A stretch of 64,000 nt of DNA from Gyrodactylus bullatarudis (Eukaryota > Platyhelminthes > Monogenea > Gyrodactylidea > Gyrodactylidae): contig SSNU01000086.1 in assembly GCA_012064415.1 (NCBI GenBank), forward strand, positions 389,407-453,406. The letters are read 5' to 3'. The first letter of the stretch is position 1. Each line of letters begins with the position of its first letter. The notes beneath the pieces were generated by a model, which was not told the DNA's origin, made no database searches, and saw only the letters and a program-made list of their open reading frames with translations. Of the stretch, positions 12,241-22,740 are shown one piece after another. The position numbers and the translations under genes were made by a program.

Positions 12241-13276
12241 AGATTAGATTCTACATTGTAGAAGAAACAAAGGTTTTTTCAAAAAAGAATTTCTACGAAA
12301 AATTCCGAACTTAATTTCAAACTCAACATATTTTTAGGATGAATCAGAATTTGTTTCTTAAGGGAAGAAAATCGAAAATGATCAACAAGATTTCGTAAAA
12401 TTCCCAAATTTTGAGCTTGTGATTGAGATCAGGAATTTCACTCATAACTAATTTTTAAGTTCAATCATACTAATTTTGATTATTTTGGCCTGAACTTATC
12501 AAAATCTTTCAGAAGTGGTAATTTTGCTAGAAAATAAGGTTATTTTTTCAAAAATATTCCTAATTTTTTAATAACAAAATTCTCTGCGAATTGAGTTTAA
12601 TTCCAAAATAGATATTAAAATTATGTAAAAGAATGCAAATATTGTTCGAGAGGTGAATTTTGATTTTTGATTTTGATCCTTTCTTAAATATTGAGAATGT
12701 AACATGATCCAACAGTGATAGTTCTATCACACGTCATTTTAGCAACTCATTATTATTCATTCAAGCCTCAGAAAATACTTCGTTTGCCACCCCTTAGATA
12801 GGAAATTTATCAATCTCCTGGAATACGCTCAGATCCTGGCTCTATCATTCGTCAAACTCGCGTTATAATAATTTAAAGAGAGTTGATTTTTTTCAAAAAA
12901 TTCTTGTTTATTTTTTTTAAAAACCTACTTCCCAGGGTCATAGATAAAATGTAAGATAACTTTTATTGAGGAACCTCTAGAATTCAAATATTATGCTAAA
13001 GCTACAAAGATAACCTGTTTTTGGAACAAAAAATGGTTCATTTTTATCGATAACTTCTGAACCAAAAATAATTGCGTTAAAACAACTGTAGATTCGTAAT
13101 CAGGGTATTCACAAACCATGAGATAGACAATTGATTCAATACGAGTCATGAAAAAAAATCTCTGGGACCCTGACAAATTGTAGGAGATATTTTATTTCCA
13201 ATTCATTTTTAAATTGTATCTTCTATATGCTTTGAAAGTATCTCGTTTTCTTATCTTCATATGAGCTTCCTTATAT
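12241..13276. other. No recognisable gene
   Basis: I see no protein-like ORF, RNA gene or clear element ends here. The stretch ends where the next palindromic MITE begins. Confidence 0.4.
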
Positions 13277-13729
13277 AAAGCTAATTGATATGAAGTTGTG
13301 AATCTATGATTTTTACAGAAATCTCGATATTTTCATCAAGAATTCGAATTCGTTAAAGATTTTTTGGAATCCTACTTATGTTGCCCACTTTCACCACCAA
13401 AAAATCTGAAAAAATTATTTTTATGAAAAATATGGTCATTTATCAAATTCCCATTTGGCGCCAAAATCCCATTTTTTCGAACTTTGAGCTAAAAAATTTT
13501 GTTGATTTGAAACTGGGAGAGTGATTAAATATTGATTTTCAGGATCAAGAATTTGATAAATGACCATATTTTTCATAAAAATAATTTTTTCAGATTTTTT
13601 TTCCTCTAATGGTGAAAGTGGGCAACATAAGTAGGATTCCAGAAAATCTTTAACGAATTCGAATTCTTGATGAAAATACCGAGATTTCTGTAAAAATCAT
13701 AGATTCACAACTTCATATCAACCAACTTT
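13277..13729. repeat. Palindromic MITE, family A2 (about 450 bp)
   Basis: The left arm starts AAAGCTAATTGATATGAAGT and the right arm ends with its inverted counterpart. Inner blocks such as TATGGTCATTTATCAAATTC and CCACTTTCACCA occur in both arms in opposite orientation. A close relative is at 45646-46149, partial ones at 22240-22740, and a longer variant surrounds the Merlin element at 19.3-22.1 kb. Confidence 0.8.
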
Positions 13730-14168
13730 ATATTTCTTTGGCAAATGCCATATTTCTTTTGTTCAGATCATAATATCAAAGTTTCAAAAAGGATGAAGAC
13801 TTTACTGATCAAAATGATTAATTAAATTTCATTCATCGATAAAGTTTGTTTTTAGTATACAATACACCATAAATAATGCATACTGTAATTTATAAACATT
13901 TATTTATTACAAGTGTAAAGTGTGGTAATAATTATTATAATCTAAAAAAACAATTGTATTCATGAAATGTATATTGTTAAAGTATAAAAACGGTTATATA
14001 ATATATAAATGAACTCTATCTCATTATTAATGCATTCCCAATATATGAGAGATAATCAGTATTTTTAACATTTTAGTTGGGCTTCACTTCTTAAAGAGCA
14101 AGAGGTTGGAATGTACAGATATCTCTTGATAAACAGGCATTCGAGTATGAAAGAAAAAGTAGAAGCTT
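13730..14168. other. Spacer between MITE and foldback structure
   Basis: AT-rich sequence with no gene or element that I can support. Confidence 0.4.
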
Positions 14169-14708
14169 CTAGATGAAATTTTCAAAAAGTAGAAGATAGA
14201 TCATCAATAACTAGAAGGTCTCTTCTGTGTATTTACAAAAAATAAAAGATTTTTAGGAAATTTTCAATCATTAGAAGTATTTATAAAACACTTTACACTT
14301 GATTGAAGTTTTTCGAACACACTTTTCATTCAGTAGAAGTATTATTCATGGATTAATTCCAAAAGTAGCCCCAACATTTTGATAAATTCCGAAAGTAGCC
14401 CCATTCTAGAAATTTTTTCTTAGATTTAGCCCCAAATTTTTCCAGAATTAACCCCATCGTAATTCAGTTCATCGAATTCTGAAAGTTTTAACTTTTTCGA
14501 AATATTAATATTATCATCTCTATTAACAATTAACTTTCAAAAGCCTTGTACACTTGTGCACCAGTTTTCGTGCCTGAGAATGTGCACACCCCATTTTTCA
14601 TGTCTTTCAAAACTAAAATTAATCATCAACCTACTAAGAAGTAGGACAAGTATACGAATAAAATAATTTTTTGGTCAAAATTTTCATTTTTTCTGATTTT
14701 GATCTCAA

Positions 14709-15280
14709 NNNNNNNNNNNNNNNNNNNNNNNNNNNNNNNNNNNNNNNNNNNNNNNNNNNNNNNNNNNNNNNNNNNNNNNNNNNNNNNNNNNNNNNNNNNN
14801 NNNNNNNNNNNNNNNNNNNNNNNNNNNNNNNNNNNNNNNNNNNNNNNNNNNNNNNNNNNNNNNNNNNNNNNNNNNNNNNNNNNNNNNNNNNNNNNNNNNN
14901 NNNNNNNNNNNNNNNNNNNNNNNNNNNNNNNNNNNNNNNNNNNNNNNNNNNNNNNNNNNNNNNNNNNNNNNNNNNNNNNNNNNNNNNNNNNNNNNNNNNN
15001 NNNNNNNNNNNNNNNNNNNNNNNNNNNNNNNNNNNNNNNNNNNNNNNNNNNNNNNNNNNNNNNNNNNNNNNNNNNNNNNNNNNNNNNNNNNNNNNNNNNN
15101 NNNNNNNNNNNNNNNNNNNNNNNNNNNNNNNNNNNNNNNNNNNNNNNNNNNNNNNNNNNNNNNNNNNNNNNNNNNNNNNNNNNNNNNNNNNNNNNNNNNN
15201 NNNNNNNNNNNNNNNNNNNNNNNNNNNNNNNNNNNNNNNNNNNNNNNNNNNNNNNNNNNNNNNNNNNNNNNNNNNNNNNN
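14709..15280. other. Assembly gap (572 N)
   Basis: This is an unbroken run of N. It removes the expected 3' end of the Gypsy pol region and its 3' LTR, so any ORF drawn across it is meaningless. Confidence 1.
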
Positions 15281-15595
15281 CGAGTGCTGCCATATTCGTT
15301 GGTAACTTCAACGATGGGTCCAGCGGATTTCTTTACAACTCCTTTGAGCCAACGAGCGTTGGCTGTATTATGCTTATCGTGGAACCAGACTAATTGATCT
15401 GCAACAAAATTAGGATTAGGTAGAGAGATGTGTCTTTTAGGTCTGTTGAGAGGATTTATGATGGTAAGTTTGGTGTCTACTCTTCTTCCAAACATTATTT
15501 CGGATGGTGAGAGACCCTTTAACGTGTCATTAGGTGTTGACCTGTAATAGGATAAAAAGATACGGATGGCTTCCTTCATCTCCCAAGCCATCCGA
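15281..15595 (-). pseudogene. Gypsy integrase C-terminal fragment
   Basis: The frame contains the end of the integrase core and the C-terminal domain: FLSYYRSTPNDTLKGLSPSE, then IMFGRR and LVWFHDK, motifs typical of Ty3/Gypsy integrases. It is cut by the gap at 15280. Upstream it joins the middle of RNase H near 15595, so about half of RNase H and most of the integrase are deleted. It is part of the same minus-strand element as the entries up to 17975. Confidence 0.8.
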
Positions 15596-15805
15596 GAAAG
15601 TGGATAGGTAATAAATAGGTAACCAGTTGTTGTTGTGCTTTTGCATTAGAACACCGCCAATTCCTTTTTCGGATGCATCAGCTGCAACTAGTGTATCTAG
15701 TTGTGGATCGAAAAATGCTAATAGAGAGCAGTCAGCTAATGCTTTCTTAATTGCCTTGAAGTTTTCTTCGCATTTAGGTGTCCAACGTTTAGGGTGTGAG
15801 TCCAT
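15596..15805 (-). pseudogene. Gypsy RNase H fragment
   Basis: The translated block has RWTPKCEENFKAIKKALADC, then LVAADASEKGIGGVLMQK, the tether and RNase H start of Ty3/Gypsy pol. The frame differs from the adjacent reverse transcriptase. The segment between them (RT thumb and connection, roughly 100 residues in relatives) is missing, so there is a deletion junction near 15805. Confidence 0.8.
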
Positions 15806-16968
15806 AGACTCTGCTGATCAGTTCCCCAAACTAAGATATCGTCTATGTATGCTTGCGCGTTTGAATAGTTGTCGAGCACTGTATCGATTGTTTGTTGAAA
15901 GATCTTAGGTGCAGGTTTGACTCCATAGTTGAGGCGGTTGCATTTGAACAGACCCCACTTGGTGTTTACTGTCAACAACAATTTTGAAGGTTCATCCAGT
16001 TCGACTTGTAGGAATGCGGCTGATAGGTCAAGGGTCGTGAAGTATTTTGCCTTATGGATTTTTGAAAAAATATCTTCACTAGTAGGTAAATTATAACCAT
16101 GGTCATGCAATTGAGCATTTAGACCTGTGGCATAGTCAGCGCATATTCGCAAGCTTCTGTCTTTTTTAAGAACAGTTAGTATAGGTGCAGCGTAATAGGT
16201 AGATGCTACTTTAGAATAAATGCCTTTCTCGATTAGCTCGTCAAATTGCTTTTTAACAATTGACTCTATAGCATAAGAGATTCCTCTAGGTCTACAAAAG
16301 ACTGGTTTTGCGTCGTCCTTAAGGACTAGCGAAGCCTTAAATTTACATAACCCTTCGGACTTATCATTTAGGCTTTTAATCTTTTCCTCGAATTTATCTA
16401 TGGAAAGAGATAAGACTGCGTAATGATCAATAGGTAATTTATATAATTCAAAATAATCAAATAGGTCATTTCCAAAGAGGTTAGGTGTGTTATTTGAAGC
16501 TACAAATAGGAAGCATGTGAGGGTTTCACCGTTGACTGTCACAGGGGCATTGAAGCGTCCTGACAAGTTTATGGTGTCGCCACTGACATTAATAGGTAGT
16601 ATGATGTCTTTCTTGAGAGTAGGAGAGCCGAGGAGTTTATAGGTATCTTGATTGATTATTGTGACGTCTGCGCCAGTGTCCAATTGGAAACGAACTGTCT
16701 TGCCGGCTACTATAGGTAGGATGTAGCGTTTTGCGGGCTTTTGTCGCTTTCCATTCAACTTGGTGACTTCAGGGGCCATTTCAGGTACATCTAACGTCTT
16801 GACTTCTGTGGGCTCTTTGATATACCATGTTGACTTTAGGTATAGTCCGACATTTTTCTGGGATATGGCCAATTTTACCACACTTGTCACATCTCGTTTT
16901 AAAACGGTGAGGACATTGGTTCCAGAAGTGATTGCCACCACATCCGTCACACTTGTGGTTGAGTTCAT
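15806..16968 (-). pseudogene. pol: Gypsy (mag-like) protease and reverse transcriptase
   Basis: From the start: an aspartic protease with FQLDTGADVTII, a linker, then reverse transcriptase with FCRPRGISYAIESIVKKQFD, LRICADYATGLNAQL, TTLDLSAAFLQVELDE and the catalytic AYIDDILVWG. This order (PR-RT) and the sequences match Ty3/Gypsy pol of the metazoan mag / K02A2.6-like group. It follows the nucleocapsid in another frame, which may reflect programmed frameshifting or decay. The thumb is deleted after YIDD. Transcription would run toward lower coordinates. Confidence 0.88.
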
Positions 16969-17960
16969 AGGTAGGCGGTTCAGAGCTATATTTAGATTTA
17001 GGTTTGTTTTTGAATCTCGAGTTGGTGGCTTTAGGTATAGGCCGAACCGTTCTCTCTTTCACATCAACTTTGCTTACTCTAGGTACTTCTTTGGACGTCA
17101 TAGAGTCTTTGATTCGCCTGGCCTCCTCGACTATCTCAGCGTGCGTGCATCTGGGATTTCTGTCGTAGTAAGACACAAGTTTATCGTAGACCTTAGGTAG
17201 GGCCATCCTATTGAAGTTGAGTAAAAATAGAAAAGCTTTCAGGATCCTTAAGATCACTGAAGGTGATAGTGTTGATGAGTTTCCGTTTTAACCCGGAATA
17301 CTCGACGATGCTTTGGTCGGGCATTTGAAACGTAAAGAATTCTTTACGTGCATTAAATACCGACTTGGTTGATGTAAAGAGGGCCGTAAGTTTCTTAATG
17401 GTTTCCTCGAAAGATATTTCATAATGCTGCAAGGGATCAATACTATTAGAGTATTGATCTTTCTCGGGCATATTCAAACAACGAAACAAAGCTCTGACTC
17501 GGGCGTCTTCGGACATTAGAGGTAGGTCCCATTCGAATGTAGCTCCATTAAGGCGATACCAGTCGTAGAATGAGCACTGCTTTTGAGTCAAACTTAGGTA
17601 TAGATGACAGCAATAACTCGTAGGTAGGTGGTCGGGACTCATGTTTGGGCGTTAGTTCGCTGAGGTAGAGTAGGTAGAACAAGAGTCATCTCTTTGTCGA
17701 CGTGAGATCTTCAGGAGGGCTTCACAAATTTTGCTTGCCATATCTTCAATCTTCTCAGTTGAACGATCTCTCTTCTTTTGAGACGTCTTGACCGGAGGTT
17801 TGATAACAGAAATGTTGACATCTTGTGTAGGTGACGTGCTTGACTGTTTCTTGCCAGACTTGTCCTTCTTAGTAGTCGACTAAGACATAGGTAAAGTAGC
17901 GGAATCTTTTGCTTCAGGTTCACGAGGGTCTTCGGCACGGTAAAGATTTTCGTTATCCAT
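16781..17960 (-). pseudogene. gag: Gypsy gag with CCHC zinc knuckles, several frame breaks
   Basis: An ATG at 17960 starts a hydrophilic Lys/Ser-rich N-terminus. In-frame stops follow near 17880 and 17650. A capsid-like block then starts FYDWYRLNGATFEW in a shifted frame (17595 to about 17225), and a third block carries the nucleocapsid with CDGCGGNHFWNQC and CDKCGKIGHIPEKC. At least two frameshifts and two stops make it a pseudogene. Similarity is to gag of mag-like Gypsy elements. Confidence 0.8.
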
Positions 17961-17961
17961 G

Positions 17962-17976
17962 TCGCCAATTATGTTG
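17962..17976 (-). promoter_or_regulatory. Probable primer-binding site of the Gypsy element
   Basis: Just upstream of gag, the minus strand reads ATTGGCGACATGG. A TTGGCGAC-type primer-binding site is usual for mag-like metazoan Gypsy elements. The 5' LTR should therefore end near 17976, but its start could not be fixed because the 3' LTR is gone or lies in the gap. Confidence 0.5.
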
Positions 17977-19727
17977 TGGTTAGGTAAGTAGAACAACACA
18001 CGTTAGGTAAGTAAGTAGGTAATTCGTATATTTACAGCATTTTAAACAACAATCTCTATGAAGACAATGATAAGATAATATTTGTTTATATGGGATCAAA
18101 TAGATACGTCTTCAAATTGTATTATTAACTTCGATCCTCAACAGTTTTATAAAAATCAATGAGTAATTCTGACTCGAGCCTCTTAGGAATCCTTCCTTTC
18201 AATGAAAACAAAATTTCACGAAATTTCCAATGAGCATATCTTTGTTGAATATTCAGTTAGAAAGCTGATTTTTTTTGCAAATTAATACTTGGTTCAAGTT
18301 TAGTCGAATGAAAATAAAATATTTTAAGGAAATGCAAAACATATTGTTTCTCTAAACTTTAAATTTTTATTTCTATTTTAATTTCTATTGATTAATTTTT
18401 ATGAGTAAAGGAACTTGGAAGAGTTCATATCCATCGTTAAAAAAAATATCTAAAAATTATAATAATTATTATATTATGATTATTCGTAGAGATAATAAAC
18501 ACGTTATTTTGAAATTCATAAACGTACTATCTTTATAAACGATGCATTCAGTTGAGAATAATTTGAGAAAAACATTTCGAAAGAGTTAAAATTTTCAGAA
18601 TTCGATGAACTGAATTACGATGGGGTTAATTCTGGAAAAATTTGGGGCTAAATCTAAGATAAAATTTCTAGAATGGGGCTAGTTTTAGGATTATTCCCAC
18701 TTTGGGGCTACTTTTAGGAATTTTTCGAATAGATTTGGGGCTATTTTTGGAATTTATCAAAATGTTGGGGTTACTTTTGGAATTAAACCATTATTTATTA
18801 ATCTTACAAATAATAGAAGTAAACAGAGTACACGTTGCATTTAATATACAATACGTTTATACTCTGAGCAATCATTTTTATCGTGCCAAATCTAGACAAT
18901 GAGCTGCAAGACCGTATATATTCGTTTACAAACAAATTTGATATCTTTCCATGGAATTGAGACTAATTTCAAATGACCTAGAATTCTCTCTCATGATGAA
19001 TTTTTCGAAAAAGTTAGCATGAATTATAAACCGGCTCAAACTTACTCAGGATACTATCAAGTACGATGTGTAGACCCTATTTGTTCGTTTATCTTTAAAT
19101 TCTAAAAAAGCGATGATAAATTATTTCACCAAAACTGATCATTTATCATATCAAAGTGAAGAAGAAGGCGTAAATACTGTAAAATTTGTATTGAATGAAA
19201 ATTTCCCGATAATTATTATAATCTTCTACGTTTTGTAAATAAACTTCTAGTTATTGATGATCTTTCTTCTACTTTTTGAAAATTTCATCTACAACTAGTT
19301 AATATGAAGATGGGAATTTATGATTTTTACAAAATTCTTAATTTTTTCACCAAGAAATCGAATTTGATCAAGATTTTTTGGAATCTATATCATGAGGCCC
19401 TCTTTTACGATACAGAGAAAAACAATTTAGAAAAAAACAATTTTTAAGGAAAATACGGGAAATTTTAAATCTTGAAGTAGCGCCAAATTCCTATTTTTTG
19501 AACTTTGAGTTGAAATTTTTTGTTGATTTCAATGTGAGAGAGTGATTAAAAGTTGATTTTTAGGATCACGAAAAGATAAAAAAACCGATGATCATCTTAA
19601 AAATTTTGATAGATTCGTAATTATTCAGGGGTCTTGAAATATCAAATTTCAACGACTTTCAGGTAGGGAAAATGATCAAAAAATCAAAATTTCATTTTGA
19701 CATGGGGTGATTCTCAGAAACCAGATT

Positions 19728-20130
19728 GGCTAAACTAAAGATGAGCCTAACACCCCATGACCGTTAATATATCCCTTGTAAGTAGGTATGTAATATAAAA
19801 ATATAATATAATTAATTCATATTTTTAATAAAAAGCATTAAATACTCACATAAGTTAATTTATTGACAACATGAATTTACATCAAACATTTTAGAACTAG
19901 TTCAGCAATAATTCTTGGATCAAGATCAATGTTCATTTGAATACTTGAAGACAGGCCAGTTTTAATCCAAAATAAGTATATTCGTTCCTCAAATACCAAT
20001 AAAGTTACATTTAATACTCCAATAAATGATTACGTCATGTCATTGACTTTACTATCAAAATTTTTGAAAATACTTCATGAGTAAACAAAACATATATTCT
20101 GAAGTGCTGTTTTTTATTTAAATTAACTCA
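19728..20130 (+). repeat. Merlin left terminal inverted repeat
   Basis: This is the inverse of 21354-21756. I could find no mismatch by eye over about 400 bp. It is much longer than the short TIRs usual for the family. Confidence 0.85.
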
Positions 20131-20353
20131 TTATTATTCGCCTATTTATTATTTATTTGAATACTTACAATTATTCTTTTTCTGCAAACCATCATTACTA
20201 TGCGCTTGTTTACAAATCACGACTTAGACATGTTATCTTGATCTATTGACTTAGTTCTATTATTGAAATTATTAAGATATCAAAACTAAGCTAAGGTTGA
20301 ATCTTCAACCAGTTAACTAAAATTTTATAAAGTTTTTACATAATTGAGAATAT

Positions 20354-21314
20354 TTATTCATTAGGATACAGTTGATGCATAATTCTAAGGAACTCTTGCA
20401 TCCTATTTTCTTTAAAGAAATGTTTGAAGAGGTATTCAGAAATGTAAGATTCAATCAAATCTCCTCTCTTATTTCTTATATTCTTGAACATTCGTTTGAA
20501 TGCTCCCCAAATGGCTTCAATCCTATTGGTATGCAGTCCTTCATTGTTGACAAATTCTTTCTTATGACACACTGTGGACCTTGAGTATCCGTACTTCTCC
20601 AGGCCAGCATATCCTTTCCATTCATCACTGACTATATGCGAACCTGGAGCAATGTGCTTACGAACCAATGCATGAAGAGTCGATTTGTCTCGCTCTTCAA
20701 CGATTTTCATGAAGATGTTACCATCTTCATCAACGCCACCGAAAATCCAAACTTGGGAGGCTAATTCTCTTCCTTTGTGGTATTTACGTCTCACAAGATG
20801 AGTTTCGTCGACTTGTACCTCTTTGGCAAATCCACCAACAACGAGATCTTGATTAAGGAATCTCTCGACGAAGATGTCCCGAACAAAATTAGTCCAATCG
20901 ATGGCAGTTGGAACAGATACCTTGACTATATCACATATCAAGTCTAGATTTGTTGCTGACTTTAAAACCATATAAATTATGGTAAGGATCTGGACAATCG
21001 CCAACCTTGATCCAGAGAAGAATGTTCCTGTGATTAATTAATAAACAAAACCTACCAGTTCTAATACTAATAAATTTCCTGCACTTATTGCAGAAAAACT
21101 CGTACTGATCAACCGATTGAGATTTCTTATTAAGACTCATAATCTCTCCACACGTATGCTTGCGGTTCATAGCAATCAATCCAAGTCTCTGACACAGTTG
21201 GATTGTTCCCAAGTGATCCTCGTGGCTAGACATCAAATTGACAATATTCAATTTTTCAACATTTTCGAAAGATATCTCACTGATGGGATAGTTGAAGATA
21301 TTAAGTTCAGGCAT
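20354..21314 (-). CDS. Merlin transposase (ISXO2-like DDE), two exons, 28-nt intron
   Basis: Exon 1 is 21314-21056 and exon 2 is 21027-20354, giving 310 residues. The intron 21055-21028 starts GTAGGTTTTG and ends AATCACAG. Splicing joins ...IRTG to TFFSGSRLAIVQILTI, restoring the family motif RTGTFF-SRL; unspliced, the frame is wrong from that point. An N-terminal zinc-ribbon-like region ends in FFCNKCRKF. The catalytic domain has VQVDETHL (first Asp), VSDEWKGY (second Asp) and HTNRIEAIWGAFKR (third position). It would catalyse cut-and-paste transposition in the nucleus. No stop or frameshift is visible after splicing. The ATG at 21314 lies about 40 bp inside the right TIR boundary. Confidence 0.88.
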
Positions 21315-21353
21315 AATGAAATTCGAATGTGAGAAATATTTATTGTCTTCTAT

Positions 21354-21756
21354 TGAGTTAATTTAAATAAAAAACAGCACTTCAGAATATATGTTTTGTT
21401 TACTCATGAAGTATTTTCAAAAATTTTGATAGTAAAGTCAATGACATGACGTAATCATTTATTGGAGTATTAAATGTAACTTTATTGGTATTTGAGGAAC
21501 GAATATACTTATTTTGGATTAAAACTGGCCTGTCTTCAAGTATTCAAATGAACATTGATCTTGATCCAAGAATTATTGCTGAACTAGTTCTAAAATGTTT
21601 GATGTAAATTCATGTTGTCAATAAATTAACTTATGTGAGTATTTAATGCTTTTTATTAAAAATATGAATTAATTATATTATATTTTTATATTACATACCT
21701 ACTTACAAGGGATATATTAACGGTCATGGGGTGTTAGGCTCATCTTTAGTTTAGCC
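21354..21756 (-). repeat. Merlin right terminal inverted repeat
   Basis: Partner of 19728-20130. The transposase reads away from this TIR, so any promoter for the gene must lie within it or in the 40 bp between it and the ATG. Confidence 0.85.
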
Positions 21757-22239
21757 ACCAGATTCAGCATATTTAATTTCTTTGACTAATTGTGATCCTA
21801 AAAATCAACTTTTGATCACTCTCTCACACTGAAATCAACAAAAGAAATTAACTCAAAGTTCAAAAAATAGGAATTTGGCGCTACTTCAAGATTTCAAATT
21901 TACCGTTTTTTTCCTTAAAAATTGATTTTTCTTCTAAATTTTTTTCTCCGTATCGTGAAAGAGGGCCTCATAATCTAGATTCCAAAAAATTTTGATCAAA
22001 TTCGATTCCTTGATGAAAAAATTAAGAATTTTGTAAAGATCATAAATTCCCATCTGCATATTAATTAGCTTTACACTTTTACTACTGAAAGAGTAGTACT
22101 GTTCTAAAAACTGAATTCATGGAAAAGGATAACTTGACAAGAAATATACCTGCGAAATTAAAGTCGTGATTTTAAATATCTCAAATAACCAATTTACCAT
22201 GTGGTTCCAGTAATATCACACAATATCTTCTAATACAAA

Positions 22240-22740
22240 GCTAATTGAAGTTAAAACTTATAACTTTTATAAGAATTCGATTTTTAAAGATCTTTTGGAA
22301 TCCTACTCATGTTAGGCATTAACCGAAAAAATCTGGAAAAATCTTATTTATAAATGTTTATGTAAAAACATTTTTAAATCTCAATAGATCAATCAAAAAT
22401 CAAGCTTAAATAAACTCAAGAATAAATTGATTAACTCAGAATAATATGAAGAATCATTTATGTTTACAGATACAAATAAAGCTAATTGATATCAAGTTTG
22501 GAATCTATGATTTGTACAAAAACCTCAATTTTTTCATCAAAAATTCGAATATGTTAAAGACGTTTTTTTGAATCCTACTCATGTTATCCACTTTTACGAC
22601 TTGAAGAAAAAAATTTTGAAAAAATAATTTTTTTATGAAAAATATGGTCATTTCTTCGAACTTTGAACTAAATTTTTTATTGATTTCAAAGTTGATTTTC
22701 AGGATCACAATAAGACAAGAAATAGTGGTCACTACTCTCT
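22240..22740. repeat. Two partial family-A2 MITE pieces
   Basis: Around 22240-22330 and again at 22480-22740 are left-arm sequences of the A2 palindromes: AAAGCTAATTGA, AAGAATTCGA or its variant, TTTTGGAATCCTACTCATGTT, and TGAAAAATATGGTCATTT. Right arms are absent, so these are truncated copies. Confidence 0.55.

Larger units (their letters stand above)
14169..19289. mobile_element. Foldback-like structure with inverted arms enclosing a Gypsy element
   Basis: Near the left edge, GATGAAATTTTCAAAAAGTA and the following AGAAG/ATCATCAATAACTAGAAG sequence recur inverted at 19235-19289. Further in, 14350-14505 recurs inverted at 18575-18785. This inner arm carries a decayed tandem motif around GGGGCTACTTTTGGAATT (3-5 units per arm). 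The right arm has about 400 bp without a counterpart on the left. The decayed Gypsy element fills the centre. No TSD was found, and the right edge abuts the next MITE. It may be a foldback transposon into which Gypsy inserted, or an inverted duplication. Confidence 0.55.
19728..21756 (-). mobile_element. Complete Merlin (IS1016/IS1595-like) transposon
   Basis: The 2029-bp element begins GGCTAAACTAAAGATGAGCC and ends with the inverse. It is flanked by ACCAGATT on both sides (19720-19727 and 21757-21764), an 8-bp target duplication as expected for Merlin. Its terminal inverted repeats are about 403 bp each and look identical by eye. The central 1.2 kb encodes one minus-strand transposase with a single 28-nt intron. 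Identical TIRs, a perfect TSD and an open frame suggest recent activity. Confidence 0.9.
19290..22075. repeat. Palindromic MITE, family A2 long variant, split by Merlin
   Basis: The left arm (19290-19719) and right arm (21765-22075) are diverged inverted copies. Both contain TTTTGGAATCTA, CATGAGGCCCTC or its variant, and GTAGCGCCAAATTCCTATTT. The same arm structure is seen at 47208-47730. The Merlin element sits between the arms with a clean 8-bp duplication, so the MITE is older. Outer ends (about CTAGTTAATATGAAGATG) match those of the 13277 and 45646 MITEs. Confidence 0.75.

Noticed and set aside
14626..15591. Long ORFs on both strands across the N run
   Set aside because: They consist mainly of unknown residues through the assembly gap. 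Only the integrase part before the gap (minus strand) is real sequence.
16760..17200. Plus-strand ORF of 146 codons
   Set aside because: It is the shadow of the Gypsy gag/nucleocapsid region on the minus strand, which carries the zinc-knuckle motifs.
17711..17968. Minus-strand ORF with basic composition
   Set aside because: It is out of frame with the gag ATG at 17960; the adjacent frame gives the Lys/Ser-rich gag-like N-terminus.
19290..22075. Idea that the surrounding MITE is a Merlin derivative
   Set aside because: The 8-bp duplication ACCAGATT places the Merlin ends inside the MITE, and the MITE termini differ from GGCTAAACT. Merlin therefore inserted into an unrelated older MITE.
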